Translations under genes and position numbers: made by a program
Assembly (NCBI RefSeq): GCF_001570945.1
Contig: NZ_BCSQ01000005.1
Span: 1-64,000 of the forward strand
Direction of reading: 5' to 3'
Source of the DNA: Janibacter anophelis NBRC 107843
GTDB taxonomy: Bacteria; Actinomycetota; Actinomycetes; Actinomycetales; Dermatophilaceae
Length of the DNA stretch: 64,000 nucleotides
Notes under the pieces: model-generated
What the model was told of the DNA's origin: nothing
What the model saw: the letters and a program-made list of their open reading frames with translations, nothing else
Databases searched by the model: none
In this document: positions 54,621 to 63,488 of the stretch, one piece after another
Numbering within the stretch: the first letter of the stretch is position 1
Layout of the letters: each line of letters opens with the position of its first letter

Positions 54621-55747
54621 GGCAGCTCCACCCGCACCTTGGTCCCCGGACCGGTCGGTCCGGTGATGCCGTCACCCACGTCGAGGTGGCCGCCGACGCG
54701 CGTGACCCGCTCCCGCAGGCCGGTCAGCCCCGTGCCCTCGCGGCGGCCGCGCAGGCCGCGCCCGTCGTCGCAGACCTCGAGCCAGGTCGGACCCCACCCG
54801 ACGTCGACGCGCGAGGCGCCGCTGTGCCGCACGACATTGGTCGTCGTCTCGCGCAGCGCCCACGCCATGGTGATGCGGTGCGCCGGGTCCACGACGTCGA
54901 CGTCGTCGGGCAGGCGAGCCTCGATGCCCGCGGCGCGCAAGGCCTCGGCGGCGGCATCGCGCTCGTCGGCCAGCCGCATGACCCGCAGGCCGGCGACGGT
55001 CGCGCGGATCTCCGCGAGGGACTGCCTGGTCAGCTGCTGGATCGCGGCGATCTCGGCCTTGGCCCGCTCGGGGTCGCGGTCGACGAGCCGCTCGGCCAGG
55101 TCGGCCTTGAGCGAGACGACCGTCAGCGAGTGGCCGAGGACGTCGTGCACGTCACGGGCCACGCGGTCACGCTCCGCGGAGACGGCCAGGGAGCGTTGCA
55201 GGGTCTCGCGCCGCACGTCGCTGCGCGTCATGGCGCGCATGAGCAGGCCGAAGGCACCGAGCAGGGTCGGCAGGAAGAGGAAGGGCCACACCTCGGCGAA
55301 GTCGCCCTTGGCCCACAGGATGAGGCCGCTCGCGGCGACCGTGCCGAGCACCCCGGGCACCGCCAACCGGTCGGGGAAGCTGAACGCCGCCATCGACGCG
55401 ATGAAGGGCGAGGTGCCCAGGGCCTCGGGCCCGATGGCCCAGACCAGCACGAGCATGATGGCGACCATCGTTGCGGCACAGCCCAGGACGATCACGTGGT
55501 CGAGGCGCTCCCACCCGTGGAAGATCGCCCCCTGGCCGCGGATGAAGCCCCACACGTAGGTGGCTGCGAAGGCCACGAGCAGGCCGAGCAGCAGCACCCG
55601 CCGGACCGGTTCCCCGCCCGTGTCCTGCACGATCGAGGCAGCCGGGAAGCCGAGGAAGACCAGCCAGATCGCGGCGAGGAGCCAGCCCCACCGGGCCCAC
55701 GGGTCAGGGAGGCGGTCCTCCTCGGCGGTCCCGGGTGCGCAGGTCAC
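54617..55747 (-). CDS. sensor histidine kinase (HisKA_3 type)
   Basis: 376 residues. About five to six membrane helices without a sizeable outside loop, then the dimerisation box RVARDVHDVLGHSL (phospho-His) and an ATPase domain with [22 protein letters not shown]. The intramembrane-sensing layout is typical of kinases that read drug or envelope stress through an associated transporter. I chose GTG 55747, which overlaps the permease stop (GTGA). Confidence 0.92.
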   Translation of the reverse strand: MTCAPGTAEEDRLPDPWARWGWLLAAIWLVFLGFPAASIVQDTGGEPVRRVLLLGLLVAFAATYVWGFIRGQGAIFHGWERLDHVIVLGCAATMVAIMLVLVWAIGPEALGTSPFIASMAAFSFPDRLAVPGVLGTVAASGLILWAKGDFAEVWPFLFLPTLLGAFGLLMRAMTRSDVRRETLQRSLAVSAERDRVARDVHDVLGHSLTVVSLKADLAERLVDRDPERAKAEIAAIQQLTRQSLAEIRATVAGLRVMRLADERDAAAEALRAAGIEARLPDDVDVVDPAHRITMAWALRETTTNVVRHSGASRVDVGWGPTWLEVCDDGRGLRGRREGTGLTGLRERVTRVGGHLDVGDGITGPTGPGTKVRVELP

Positions 55748-56498
55748 TGCCGGTCCCGACCCCGTCGCACGAGGTAGACCGTCAGCAGGGTCAGGATCAG
55801 CGTCCACGCCCCCACGTTAGCCAGCGGGACCCACAACGCCTCGTGGGCGAGGTTGCCCTCCATGTCGACCGAGTACCCCTCGGTGAGCGGGTAGCGCGCG
55901 AGCGAGACCAGCCCGTAGAGCGGGGTGAACTTCGCGATCGTCAGCATGACGCCCGACAGCGGGATGAAGATGTTGCCGAGGAAGGCGAAGATCACCAGCG
56001 ATCCGCTCGCCGCACCCACGGCGGACTCGGACTTGAACGCCAGCCCGAAGACGAGCCCGTAGAGGGCGAACAGGCAGGCCCCGAAGAGGACGATCGCGGC
56101 GGAGGCGAACCAGACCCAGGTCTCTCCCTTCGCCCCCGTGCCGAAGCCGATGGCGTAGATCAGGCCGATCGGGATGAAGGCGATGACCATGGCGACGATC
56201 GCCTTGGCGGCGACGTACGCCGCGTCGCGAAGGGGGGTCAGCCCCAGCTGTCGTCCCCACCCCTGCATCCGCTCCACGGCGGCCGAGCCGCCGACCGAGA
56301 CGGTCGCGGTCACCGCGCCGTACACGGCCATCGAGATCATGATGTACAGCGCGACGTTCCCGCGGCCGATGTCCTCGGCGCCGAAGGTCTGCGCCGCGCC
56401 GAAGACGACGTACATGAAGGCGGGCAGGACCGCGATGAAGAACAGTCCGACGTAGTCACGGCAGAAGCGCTTGAGCTCCAGGCCGACGAGTGTGGGGT

Positions 56499-56502
<4 letters not shown>
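55744..56502 (-). CDS. ABC-2 type transporter permease
   Basis: 252 residues with about six hydrophobic helices (for example VGLFFIAVLPAFMYVVFGAA and ALWVPLANVGAWTLILTLL). ABC-2 membrane subunit for export, paired with the ATPase gene upstream (4-base overlap). Substrate unknown; drug or lipid export is usual for this kind of operon. Confidence 0.88.
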
Positions 56503-57485
<983 letters not shown>

Positions 57486-57545
57486 GGCTGCAAGCCTCGT
57501 CGCGAAGGGAGTGGCCCGGCCATCCCCTGATGTCACGACTGCGCA

Positions 57546-57559
57546 ATGACAGCTGTCAT
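57546..57559. promoter_or_regulatory. perfect 14-bp palindrome upstream of the ABC/two-component operon
   Basis: ATGACAGCTGTCAT. Its position 60 bases from the first start and its symmetry suit a binding site for the LuxR-type regulator encoded in the operon. A looser relative, TGTCACGACTG, lies just beside it. Confidence 0.6.
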
Positions 57560-57648
57560 GGGGCAGACAGCGTGCCGGGTGGCGGGCATCATTGGGTGAG
57601 AGGGCCCGGTTGCCCGACCGGGACCACCGACACCAGGAGGTACCCCCG

Positions 57649-58014
57649 ATGGGCGCAGCAGTCGAGATCAGCACCGGCGACATCGCACCGGAGCACCTGG
57701 CGGGCAAGCACGTGATGCTCGGCTCGACCGATCTGGGCGTCCTCGACGGCACCGCGTCCACGGTGCACTTCGACATCCCGTCCGGCAAGCACGTGCTCTA
57801 CCTCAAGGACGGGCTGACCACGTCCGGTGCCGTCGCCTTCCGGGTCCAGGCGGGCCACTGCGCCCAGGTCGTCGTCAAGGACACCGACGCCGGGATCTTC
57901 AGTGCCTTCTTCGGCGGGTGGTTCGCGCTCCAGCGAGCCGGTGACCACCACCTCGAGCCGGGCACCCCGGGCGCCGAGGAGATCTCCACCGACGAGGTCC
58001 CGGTCGGCGCCTGA
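57649..58014 (+). CDS. hypothetical protein, 121 aa
   Basis: I do not recognise a family. A soluble-looking protein with beta-strand pattern (GKHVMLGSTDLGVLDG, VHFDIPSGKHVLYLKDG, VAFRVQAGHCAQVVVKD), then a hydrophobic stretch (IFSAFFGGWFALQRAG). It has some look of a PEGA- or carrier-like beta domain that ends in a membrane-touching loop. AGGAGG lies 8 bases before ATG 57649, after a small GC hairpin. Followed after 15 bases by another small gene, probably co-transcribed. Confidence 0.75.
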   Translation: MGAAVEISTGDIAPEHLAGKHVMLGSTDLGVLDGTASTVHFDIPSGKHVLYLKDGLTTSGAVAFRVQAGHCAQVVVKDTDAGIFSAFFGGWFALQRAGDHHLEPGTPGAEEISTDEVPVGA

Positions 58015-58029
58015 CCCCGGTGGGGGACG

Positions 58030-58563
58030 ATGTCCCCCATGAGCAAGGACCACGCAGCGCGGCTCGCCCGCGGCGAGACGATCGAGTTCCGCGCGGCCCG
58101 CACCGGCATGACCTTCGTGCTGCTGATCTGCGTCGGCTTCGCGATCATCGGCCTGTGCCTGCTCGGCGGTGGTGACGGCCTGCTGCGGATGCTCGGTGTG
58201 GCGCTCGCGGTCTTCTTCGGCCTCGTCGGCATCCCCGTGATGGTGTGGCGGCTGCTGCGTCCTGCGCTCGAGATGAGCGTCTCGGCCGAGCGCGGCGTGC
58301 TCGTCGACGGCGGACCCGGGTGGATCGACTGGTCGCAGATCGAGCGCGTCGACCGCGAGGTGCTCGCCGCCCGCCCGACGATCGTGCTGCGCTTGACGCC
58401 GCAGGCCCAGGAGCGGTGGGACGACGCCCGCCGCGACGCCGGCGAGGTGGTCGAGCAGGCCCCCGGCGGTCCGGGGGCGGTCGTGCCGCAGACGATCGGA
58501 GCCGCGCCGGACGACGTCTACCGTGCGCTGGCCGCCGGGTTCACGGCCTGGCGGGACGCCTAG
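58030..58563 (+). CDS. small membrane protein, 177 aa, unknown function
   Basis: Two adjacent membrane helices (GMTFVLLICVGFAIIGLCLL and MLGVALAVFFGLVGIPVMV) followed by a cytoplasmic domain with PH-like strand spacing (SVSAERGVLVDGGPGWIDWSQIERVDREVL). No named family recognised. ATG 58030 or the second ATG at 58039 may be used. It ends at the -10 box of the MOSC gene. Confidence 0.75.
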   Translation: MSPMSKDHAARLARGETIEFRAARTGMTFVLLICVGFAIIGLCLLGGGDGLLRMLGVALAVFFGLVGIPVMVWRLLRPALEMSVSAERGVLVDGGPGWIDWSQIERVDREVLAARPTIVLRLTPQAQERWDDARRDAGEVVEQAPGGPGAVVPQTIGAAPDDVYRALAAGFTAWRDA

Positions 58564-58566
58564 TCT
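58561..58566 (+). promoter_or_regulatory. -10 box (TAGTCT) giving a leaderless MOSC transcript
   Basis: TAGTCT overlaps the stop codon of the preceding gene; seven bases, then ATG 58574. Confidence 0.6.
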
Positions 58567-58573
58567 CGTGACC

Positions 58574-59374
58574 ATGCGCGTCACCCAGCTGCGGCTCTAC
58601 CCGGTCAAGTCCCTCGCCGGCGCGGACGTCGAGTCCGCCCGGGTCGAACCCTGGGGCATCGAGGGCGATCGCCGGTGGGCGCTCGTGGACCCGACGGGGG
58701 AAAAGGTCACTGCCCGTGAGGAGCGCAGCCTGCTGCGGCTGCGCGCCGAGCAGGTCGACGAGGAGACCATCCGCATCCACGACGGCGACGCGAGCATCCT
58801 CGTCGACATCCCGCTCGGCCTGCCCCCGATCCCGGTGAGTCACTCCCGGCAGGGGTTCGCGCCGCCGGCCGACCAGGACGTCAGTGACTGGATCTCCGAA
58901 CGGGTGGGGCGCCCCCTTCGCCTCGTCTGGCAGGAGGAGCCGCGCATGCGGCGGATGTCCGGCGCGCACGGCGGACTCGACGGCGACACGCTCTCCCTGG
59001 CCGACGCCGGCCCGCTGCTCCTGACCTCCGAGGCATCGCTCGCGCGCCTGCAGGAGTGGGTCGACGCGGGGGACGCGCCGACCGAGCTCGAGATGGTCCG
59101 CTTCCGGCCCAATGTCGTCATCGACGGCGACGAGGCCTTCGCCGAGGACGGCTGGCCGACGGTGCGCATCGGCGACCTCGAGCTGCGCACCGCAGAGCCC
59201 TGCGACCGCTGCGTCATGACGACGATCCACCCCACGACCCTCGCCACAGGGCCCGAGCCGATCCGCACCCTCTCGCGCACCCGGAAGTGGGACGGCAAGA
59301 CGTGGTTCGGCACGCGTCTGGTGCCCTTGGGCGAAGGGGAGATCCGCGTCGGCGACGAGGTCGTCCCCGGCTGA
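58574..59374 (+). CDS. MOSC domain-containing protein
   Basis: 266 residues with an N-terminal MOSC_N beta-barrel (LRLYPVKSLAGADVESARV, WGIEGDRRWALVD) and the C-terminal MOSC domain (FRPNVVID, AEPCDRCVMTTIHP with the conserved Cys). MOSC proteins bind the molybdenum cofactor; relatives such as YcbX and mARC reduce N-hydroxylated compounds. No redox partner domain or gene is present here. Transcribed alone, with a hairpin after it. Confidence 0.9.
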   Translation: MRVTQLRLYPVKSLAGADVESARVEPWGIEGDRRWALVDPTGEKVTAREERSLLRLRAEQVDEETIRIHDGDASILVDIPLGLPPIPVSHSRQGFAPPADQDVSDWISERVGRPLRLVWQEEPRMRRMSGAHGGLDGDTLSLADAGPLLLTSEASLARLQEWVDAGDAPTELEMVRFRPNVVIDGDEAFAEDGWPTVRIGDLELRTAEPCDRCVMTTIHPTTLATGPEPIRTLSRTRKWDGKTWFGTRLVPLGEGEIRVGDEVVPG

Positions 59375-59418
59375 GTCCGGCTCTCCCCGCCCCTGCGCGC
59401 CCTCTGCCGCTACCGTCC

Positions 59419-59437
59419 GGCGCGCGCTTGGCGCGCC
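59419..59437 (+). terminator. hairpin terminator after the MOSC gene
   Basis: GGCGCGC pairs with GCGCGCC around GCTTG, followed by CCCCCTTCGG. Confidence 0.6.
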
Positions 59438-59463
59438 CCCTTCGGCGTGTCCTCCCGCAACCG

Positions 59464-59492
59464 TTGACAACCGTGACGAGCGCCACTACCTT
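59464..59492 (+). promoter_or_regulatory. strong promoter of the ABC importer operon
   Basis: TTGACA (59464-59469), 17-base spacer, TACCTT (59487-59492). The best-spaced promoter in the window. Confidence 0.75.
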
Positions 59493-59501
59493 CGGCGCAA
59501 C

Positions 59502-59521
59502 TGAATCTGAACACAGATTCA
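59502..59521. promoter_or_regulatory. operator-like inverted repeat (TGAATCTG-N4-CAGATTCA)
   Basis: Perfect 8-bp arms with AACA between. It covers the expected transcription start of the importer promoter, so a bound TetR- or GntR-type repressor would block it. No regulator gene lies within the window next to it. Confidence 0.7.
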
Positions 59522-59547
59522 CGTACGTCTCAACGAGGAGATACCCG

Positions 59548-60759
59548 ATGGTGCGCATTCCTTCGTCCCGAGTCTCACGCTCCTTCGCCCTGGCGGCGAG
59601 TGGCAGCCTGGTCCTGGCCCTCGCAGCGTGCGGCGGGGAAGGGGGCGAGGGCGGATCCGGGTCGGAGGAGACCCTCGTCATCGGCTACTCGGCCGGCATC
59701 AGCGGCGGCGCCGCCGAGTACGGCCGCAACGTGCAAAACGGTCTGCAGATGGCCATCGACGACCTCAACGAGGAGGGCGTGGAGATCGACGGCACCTCGT
59801 ACACGCTCAAGCTCGAGAGCCTCGACGACCAGTACCAGCCGAGCACGACCGGCACCAACGCCCAACGCCTCGTGCAGAAGGAGGGCGCCAAGATCGTCTT
59901 CGTGCCGCACGCCGGTGGCATCAAGGCGGCCCAGGAGCTCAACACGACCCGCGACAAGTTCCTGCTGGGTGCCTACAGCTCCGACCCGGCGATCCTCGAC
60001 GCGGGCAACGAGCTGACGGTGATGATCCCGCCGTCCTTCACCAGCTACATCGGCCCCTTCATCGACAAGGTCGAGACGCAGGGCAAGGGCAAGCTCGGCC
60101 TCCTGACGACCTCGAGCGAGTTCGGCCAGGAGTGGACCAAGGCGGCCACCGCGGCCTGGGAGGAGGCCGGCGGCACCGTGCAGTCCAACAACAACATCGA
60201 CTACGGCTCGGTCTCCGACTTCGCCGGCCCGGTGTCCAAGACCCTCTCCGGCAAGCCCGACGTCATCCTCGTCGGCGGCCCGTCGCAGCCGACCGCGCTC
60301 ATCATCGAGGAGGCCCGCAAGCAGGGCTACAAGGGCGAGTTCATGGTCATCGACCAGGCGAAGTTCGAGGAGATGGAGGAGTTCACCGACCCGAAGAACC
60401 TCAACAACTCCGTCGGTATCGCCCCGATCCAGGAGTTCGAGGGCACCGAGGACTTCATCACCCGGTACCAGGAGAAGTTCTCCTCCGACAAGCCGGTGAA
60501 CGCCGACATCGCACTCAACTACCAGGCCCTGCCCGTCTTCGTCGAGGCGATGAAGGAGGCCGGCAGCGTCGACGACCCGCAGAAGATCCGCGACGCCATG
60601 CCCGACGCGGTCGGCAAGGTCGACGAGAAGTTCGAGGTCGCCTTCGCCCCCGACCGGATCTCCGACAAGGGCCACTTCGTCTCCGACGGTCTCAAGGCGG
60701 CCTACCGCAACGACAAGGGCGAGTACGAGACCTTCGAGATCGAGCAGCCGAAGGAATGA
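59548..60759 (+). CDS. substrate-binding lipoprotein of a branched-chain amino-acid-type ABC importer
   Basis: 403 residues. Type II signal peptide SFALAASGSLVLALAACGG (lipobox LAAC), a Gly/Glu linker, then a type I periplasmic-binding fold (LVIGYSAGISGGAAEYGRNV, SLDDQYQPSTTGTNAQRLV, KLGLLTTSSEFGQEW). The LivJ/HAAP family takes leucine-type amino acids, amides, urea or aromatic acids; the ligand here is unknown. ATG 59548 has GAGGAG before it. First gene of the operon behind a strong promoter and an operator-like repeat. Confidence 0.92.
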   Translation: MVRIPSSRVSRSFALAASGSLVLALAACGGEGGEGGSGSEETLVIGYSAGISGGAAEYGRNVQNGLQMAIDDLNEEGVEIDGTSYTLKLESLDDQYQPSTTGTNAQRLVQKEGAKIVFVPHAGGIKAAQELNTTRDKFLLGAYSSDPAILDAGNELTVMIPPSFTSYIGPFIDKVETQGKGKLGLLTTSSEFGQEWTKAATAAWEEAGGTVQSNNNIDYGSVSDFAGPVSKTLSGKPDVILVGGPSQPTALIIEEARKQGYKGEFMVIDQAKFEEMEEFTDPKNLNNSVGIAPIQEFEGTEDFITRYQEKFSSDKPVNADIALNYQALPVFVEAMKEAGSVDDPQKIRDAMPDAVGKVDEKFEVAFAPDRISDKGHFVSDGLKAAYRNDKGEYETFEIEQPKE

Positions 60760-60793
60760 CCCAGGTGACGACCAACCACCCCGGGGGTTGCGG

Positions 60794-61660
60794 GTGACGC
60801 TCTTCATCCAGCAGCTCATCAACGGTCTGGCCCTCGGCGGCATCTACTGCCTCGCCGCCATCGGCCTGACCCTCGTCTTCGGCGTGCTCGGGTTCCCGAA
60901 CCTCGCCCACGGCGCGCTCTTCATGGTCGGCGGCTACGTGACGTACACGCTCCTCGTCGACGTCGGCCTGCCCTATGTCATCGCGATCGTGGGCGCGGCG
61001 CTCGTCCTCGCCGTCATCGGGGTCGCGTTCGAGCGGGTGATCTTCCACCCGCTGCGCAACGCACCCCACACCCACCACATGATCGCGACGGTCGGCGTGA
61101 TGTTCTTCCTCACCTCGGTCGTCCAGGAGGTCTGGGGGACGGGCTTCCTGCGGATGGAATCCCCCTTCGACGGGCGGTTGACCGTGGCGGGCGCGCAGAT
61201 CTCCTGGCAGCGGATCATCATCATCCTCACGGCGATGGTCGTCCTCATCGCGCTGACCCTCTTCCTCAAGAGGTCGGTGCACGGCCAGGCGATCGAAGCC
61301 ATCGAGCAGGACCGCACCGGTGCCGAGCTCGTGGGCATCAACCCCAACGTCGTGTCGATGCTGACCTTCGCCGTCTCGTTCGCCCTCGTCGCGATCTCGG
61401 CGGGGCTCGTCGCACCGATCCAGCTGTTGTCACCGGGGATGGGGGAGTCGCTGAGCCTCATCGTCTTCGCGATCATCATCCTCGGCGGCCTCGGCTCCCT
61501 GCCCGGAGCGATCATCGGCGGGTTCGTCATCGCGCTGGCGGAGGTCATGGCCTCGACCTACATCTCGGTCGGCGCGGGCCAGGCGGCGGTCTTCGTCGTC
61601 CTCATGGCGGTGCTCGCGATCAAGCCGACCGGGATCTTCGGGGCGGTGGAGGCGCGATGA
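60794..61660 (+). CDS. livH: LivH-type ABC permease
   Basis: 288 residues, about eight membrane helices; GGIYCLAAIGLTLVFGVLGFPNLAHGALFM and IILGGLGSLPGAIIGGF (EAA-like loop) type segments, which I give only in part here: LTLVFGVLGFPNLAHG and IILGGLGSLPGAIIGG. GTG 60794 has GGGGG 6 bases upstream; TTG 60788 is an alternative. Overlaps livM (ATGA). Confidence 0.92.
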   Translation: MTLFIQQLINGLALGGIYCLAAIGLTLVFGVLGFPNLAHGALFMVGGYVTYTLLVDVGLPYVIAIVGAALVLAVIGVAFERVIFHPLRNAPHTHHMIATVGVMFFLTSVVQEVWGTGFLRMESPFDGRLTVAGAQISWQRIIIILTAMVVLIALTLFLKRSVHGQAIEAIEQDRTGAELVGINPNVVSMLTFAVSFALVAISAGLVAPIQLLSPGMGESLSLIVFAIIILGGLGSLPGAIIGGFVIALAEVMASTYISVGAGQAAVFVVLMAVLAIKPTGIFGAVEAR

Positions 61661-62709
61661 CCAGCATCCTCAACCCCCGCCTCATCGGTGTGGCGGTCAT
61701 CGCGATCGCCTTCCTCGCCGCTCCGCTGCTCGTCGAGGGGCAGCCCTACCTGCTGCGCATCGTCACGACGGCGGCCATCTACGCGATCGCGGCCTACGGG
61801 ATGAACATCATCCTCGGCCTCACCGGTCAGCTGTCCTTGGCCCACGGCGCCTTCTTCGGTGTCGGCGCCTACATCGTGGGCCTGGCGACGACCGACCACG
61901 ACTGGTCCTTCTGGAGCTCCTTCGCCGTCGCCGTGCTCGTCACCACGGTCCTCGGCTACGCGTCGGGACTCATCGCCCTGCGGACCCAGGGGGCCTACTT
62001 CGCGATCTTCACGATGGCGCTGGGCTTCCTGATCTACATCATCGTCATCCGCTGGGAGTCGGTCACGCACGCCCACTCGGGCGTCAGCGGGATCAAGCTG
62101 CCCGAAAACATCGGGCCGCTCGACTTCAGCGACCCGGTCGTCCTCTACTACCTCGTGCTGGTCTTCCTCGCCGGCGCGGCGTACACGACGCACGCGATCC
62201 TGCGCTCCTCCGCGGGCCGGTCGCTCGTCGCGATCCGCACCTCGGAGGACCTGGCCAAGTCGATCGGCGTCAACGTCGGTGTCAGCAAGCAGCTGGCCTA
62301 CACCGCCTCGGCGGGCACGGCCGGCCTCGCGGGCGGACTCTTCGCGACGCTCAACGGGTTCATCGGGGCCGACTCCGCGTCGATCGACCTGACCTTCCAG
62401 TTCCTGCTCTTCCTGCTCATCGGCGGGATGGGCACGGTCATGGGGCCGATCGTCGGCAGCGTGCTCGTCGCCTTCCTCTTCGAGCTGCTGCAGGATCTCG
62501 AGTCGTACCGCTTCATCGTCCTCGGGCCGATCATCGTCCTGCTCGTCATCTTCGCCCCGCGCGGGATCGTCGGGTACCTCAACGAGTTCCTCGCCTCGCG
62601 GCGGCGACGTGGGCGGGGTTCACCGCCCGAGGACGAAGGGCGGCGCCCGGCCCCCGAGAGCACCGCCCCGGCCGGGTCCACGGCCACGACGAGAGAGGGG
62701 GTCCGCTGA
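61657..62709 (+). CDS. livM: LivM-type ABC permease
   Basis: 350 residues with about nine to ten membrane helices. Family segments: YGMNIILGLTGQLSLAHGAF, RSLVAIRTSEDLAKSIGVNV and LLIGGMGTVMGPIVGSVLV. The C-terminal 45 residues are a polar Pro/Glu/Arg tail (RRRRGRGSPPEDEGRRPAP) not seen in LivM of enterobacteria. Forms the membrane channel with livH. Stop shares a base with the livG start. Confidence 0.92.
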   Translation: MTSILNPRLIGVAVIAIAFLAAPLLVEGQPYLLRIVTTAAIYAIAAYGMNIILGLTGQLSLAHGAFFGVGAYIVGLATTDHDWSFWSSFAVAVLVTTVLGYASGLIALRTQGAYFAIFTMALGFLIYIIVIRWESVTHAHSGVSGIKLPENIGPLDFSDPVVLYYLVLVFLAGAAYTTHAILRSSAGRSLVAIRTSEDLAKSIGVNVGVSKQLAYTASAGTAGLAGGLFATLNGFIGADSASIDLTFQFLLFLLIGGMGTVMGPIVGSVLVAFLFELLQDLESYRFIVLGPIIVLLVIFAPRGIVGYLNEFLASRRRRGRGSPPEDEGRRPAPESTAPAGSTATTREGVR

Positions 62710-63488
62710 TGCTGCTCGAGGTACGCGGACTCGGCAAGGCCTTCGGTGGCCTGCACGCGGTGAGGGACGTCGACTTCGACGTGCCGGAGGGCTGCGTGAC
62801 GGCGATCATCGGACCCAACGGCGCCGGCAAGTCGACGCTGTTCAACCTGCTCGCCGGCTTCTACCGGCCCACCTCGGGCACGGTGACCTTCAACGGCAAG
62901 GACATCACCGGGATGAAGCCGCACCAGACGGTGCGCGAGGGCATCGCCCGCACATTCCAGACCACGCACCTCTTCGAGGGCTCGAGCGTCCTGGACAACG
63001 TGCGTGCCGCCTGCGTGGTGCGGTCGAGGTCGAACGCGATCGATGCCGTGCTGCACACCCCGCGGCACCGGCGCGACGAGCGGCGCAGCCTGGCCACGTC
63101 GATGAGTGAGCTCGAGTTCGTCGGTGCCGCGCACCTGCGGGACGACATCGCCTCGACGCTGCCCCAGGAGGCGCAGAAGCGCATCTCGATCGCGCAGGCG
63201 TTGGCGACGGAGCCCTCGCTGCTGCTCCTCGACGAGCCGGCCGCGGGGGCGACGGACGAGGAGACCGAGTCCTTCGGTCGGCTCATCCGCCAGATCGTGG
63301 AGCGCGGCATCACCGTCTGCCTCGTCGAGCACAAGATGTCGATGGTCATGGACCTGGCCGACCAGATCGTCGTCCTCGACCACGGCCAGCGGATCGCCAT
63401 GGGCACCCCGGAGGAGATCAGGAACGACCCGCTCGTCATCGAGGCCTACCTCGGTGCGGACGCGGGCGCGGCAGGAGCAACGTCATGA
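62709..63488 (+). CDS. livG: LivG-type ABC ATPase
   Basis: 259 residues. Walker A GPNGAGKST, Q-loop region RTFQTTHLFEG, Walker B LLLLDEPAAG, H-loop VCLVEHKMSM. The ABC signature is degenerate, LPQEAQKR instead of LSGGQ or LPYGQQ. Works as a heterodimer with the next ATPase. ATGA overlap with livF. Confidence 0.92.
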   Translation: MLLEVRGLGKAFGGLHAVRDVDFDVPEGCVTAIIGPNGAGKSTLFNLLAGFYRPTSGTVTFNGKDITGMKPHQTVREGIARTFQTTHLFEGSSVLDNVRAACVVRSRSNAIDAVLHTPRHRRDERRSLATSMSELEFVGAAHLRDDIASTLPQEAQKRISIAQALATEPSLLLLDEPAAGATDEETESFGRLIRQIVERGITVCLVEHKMSMVMDLADQIVVLDHGQRIAMGTPEEIRNDPLVIEAYLGADAGAAGATS

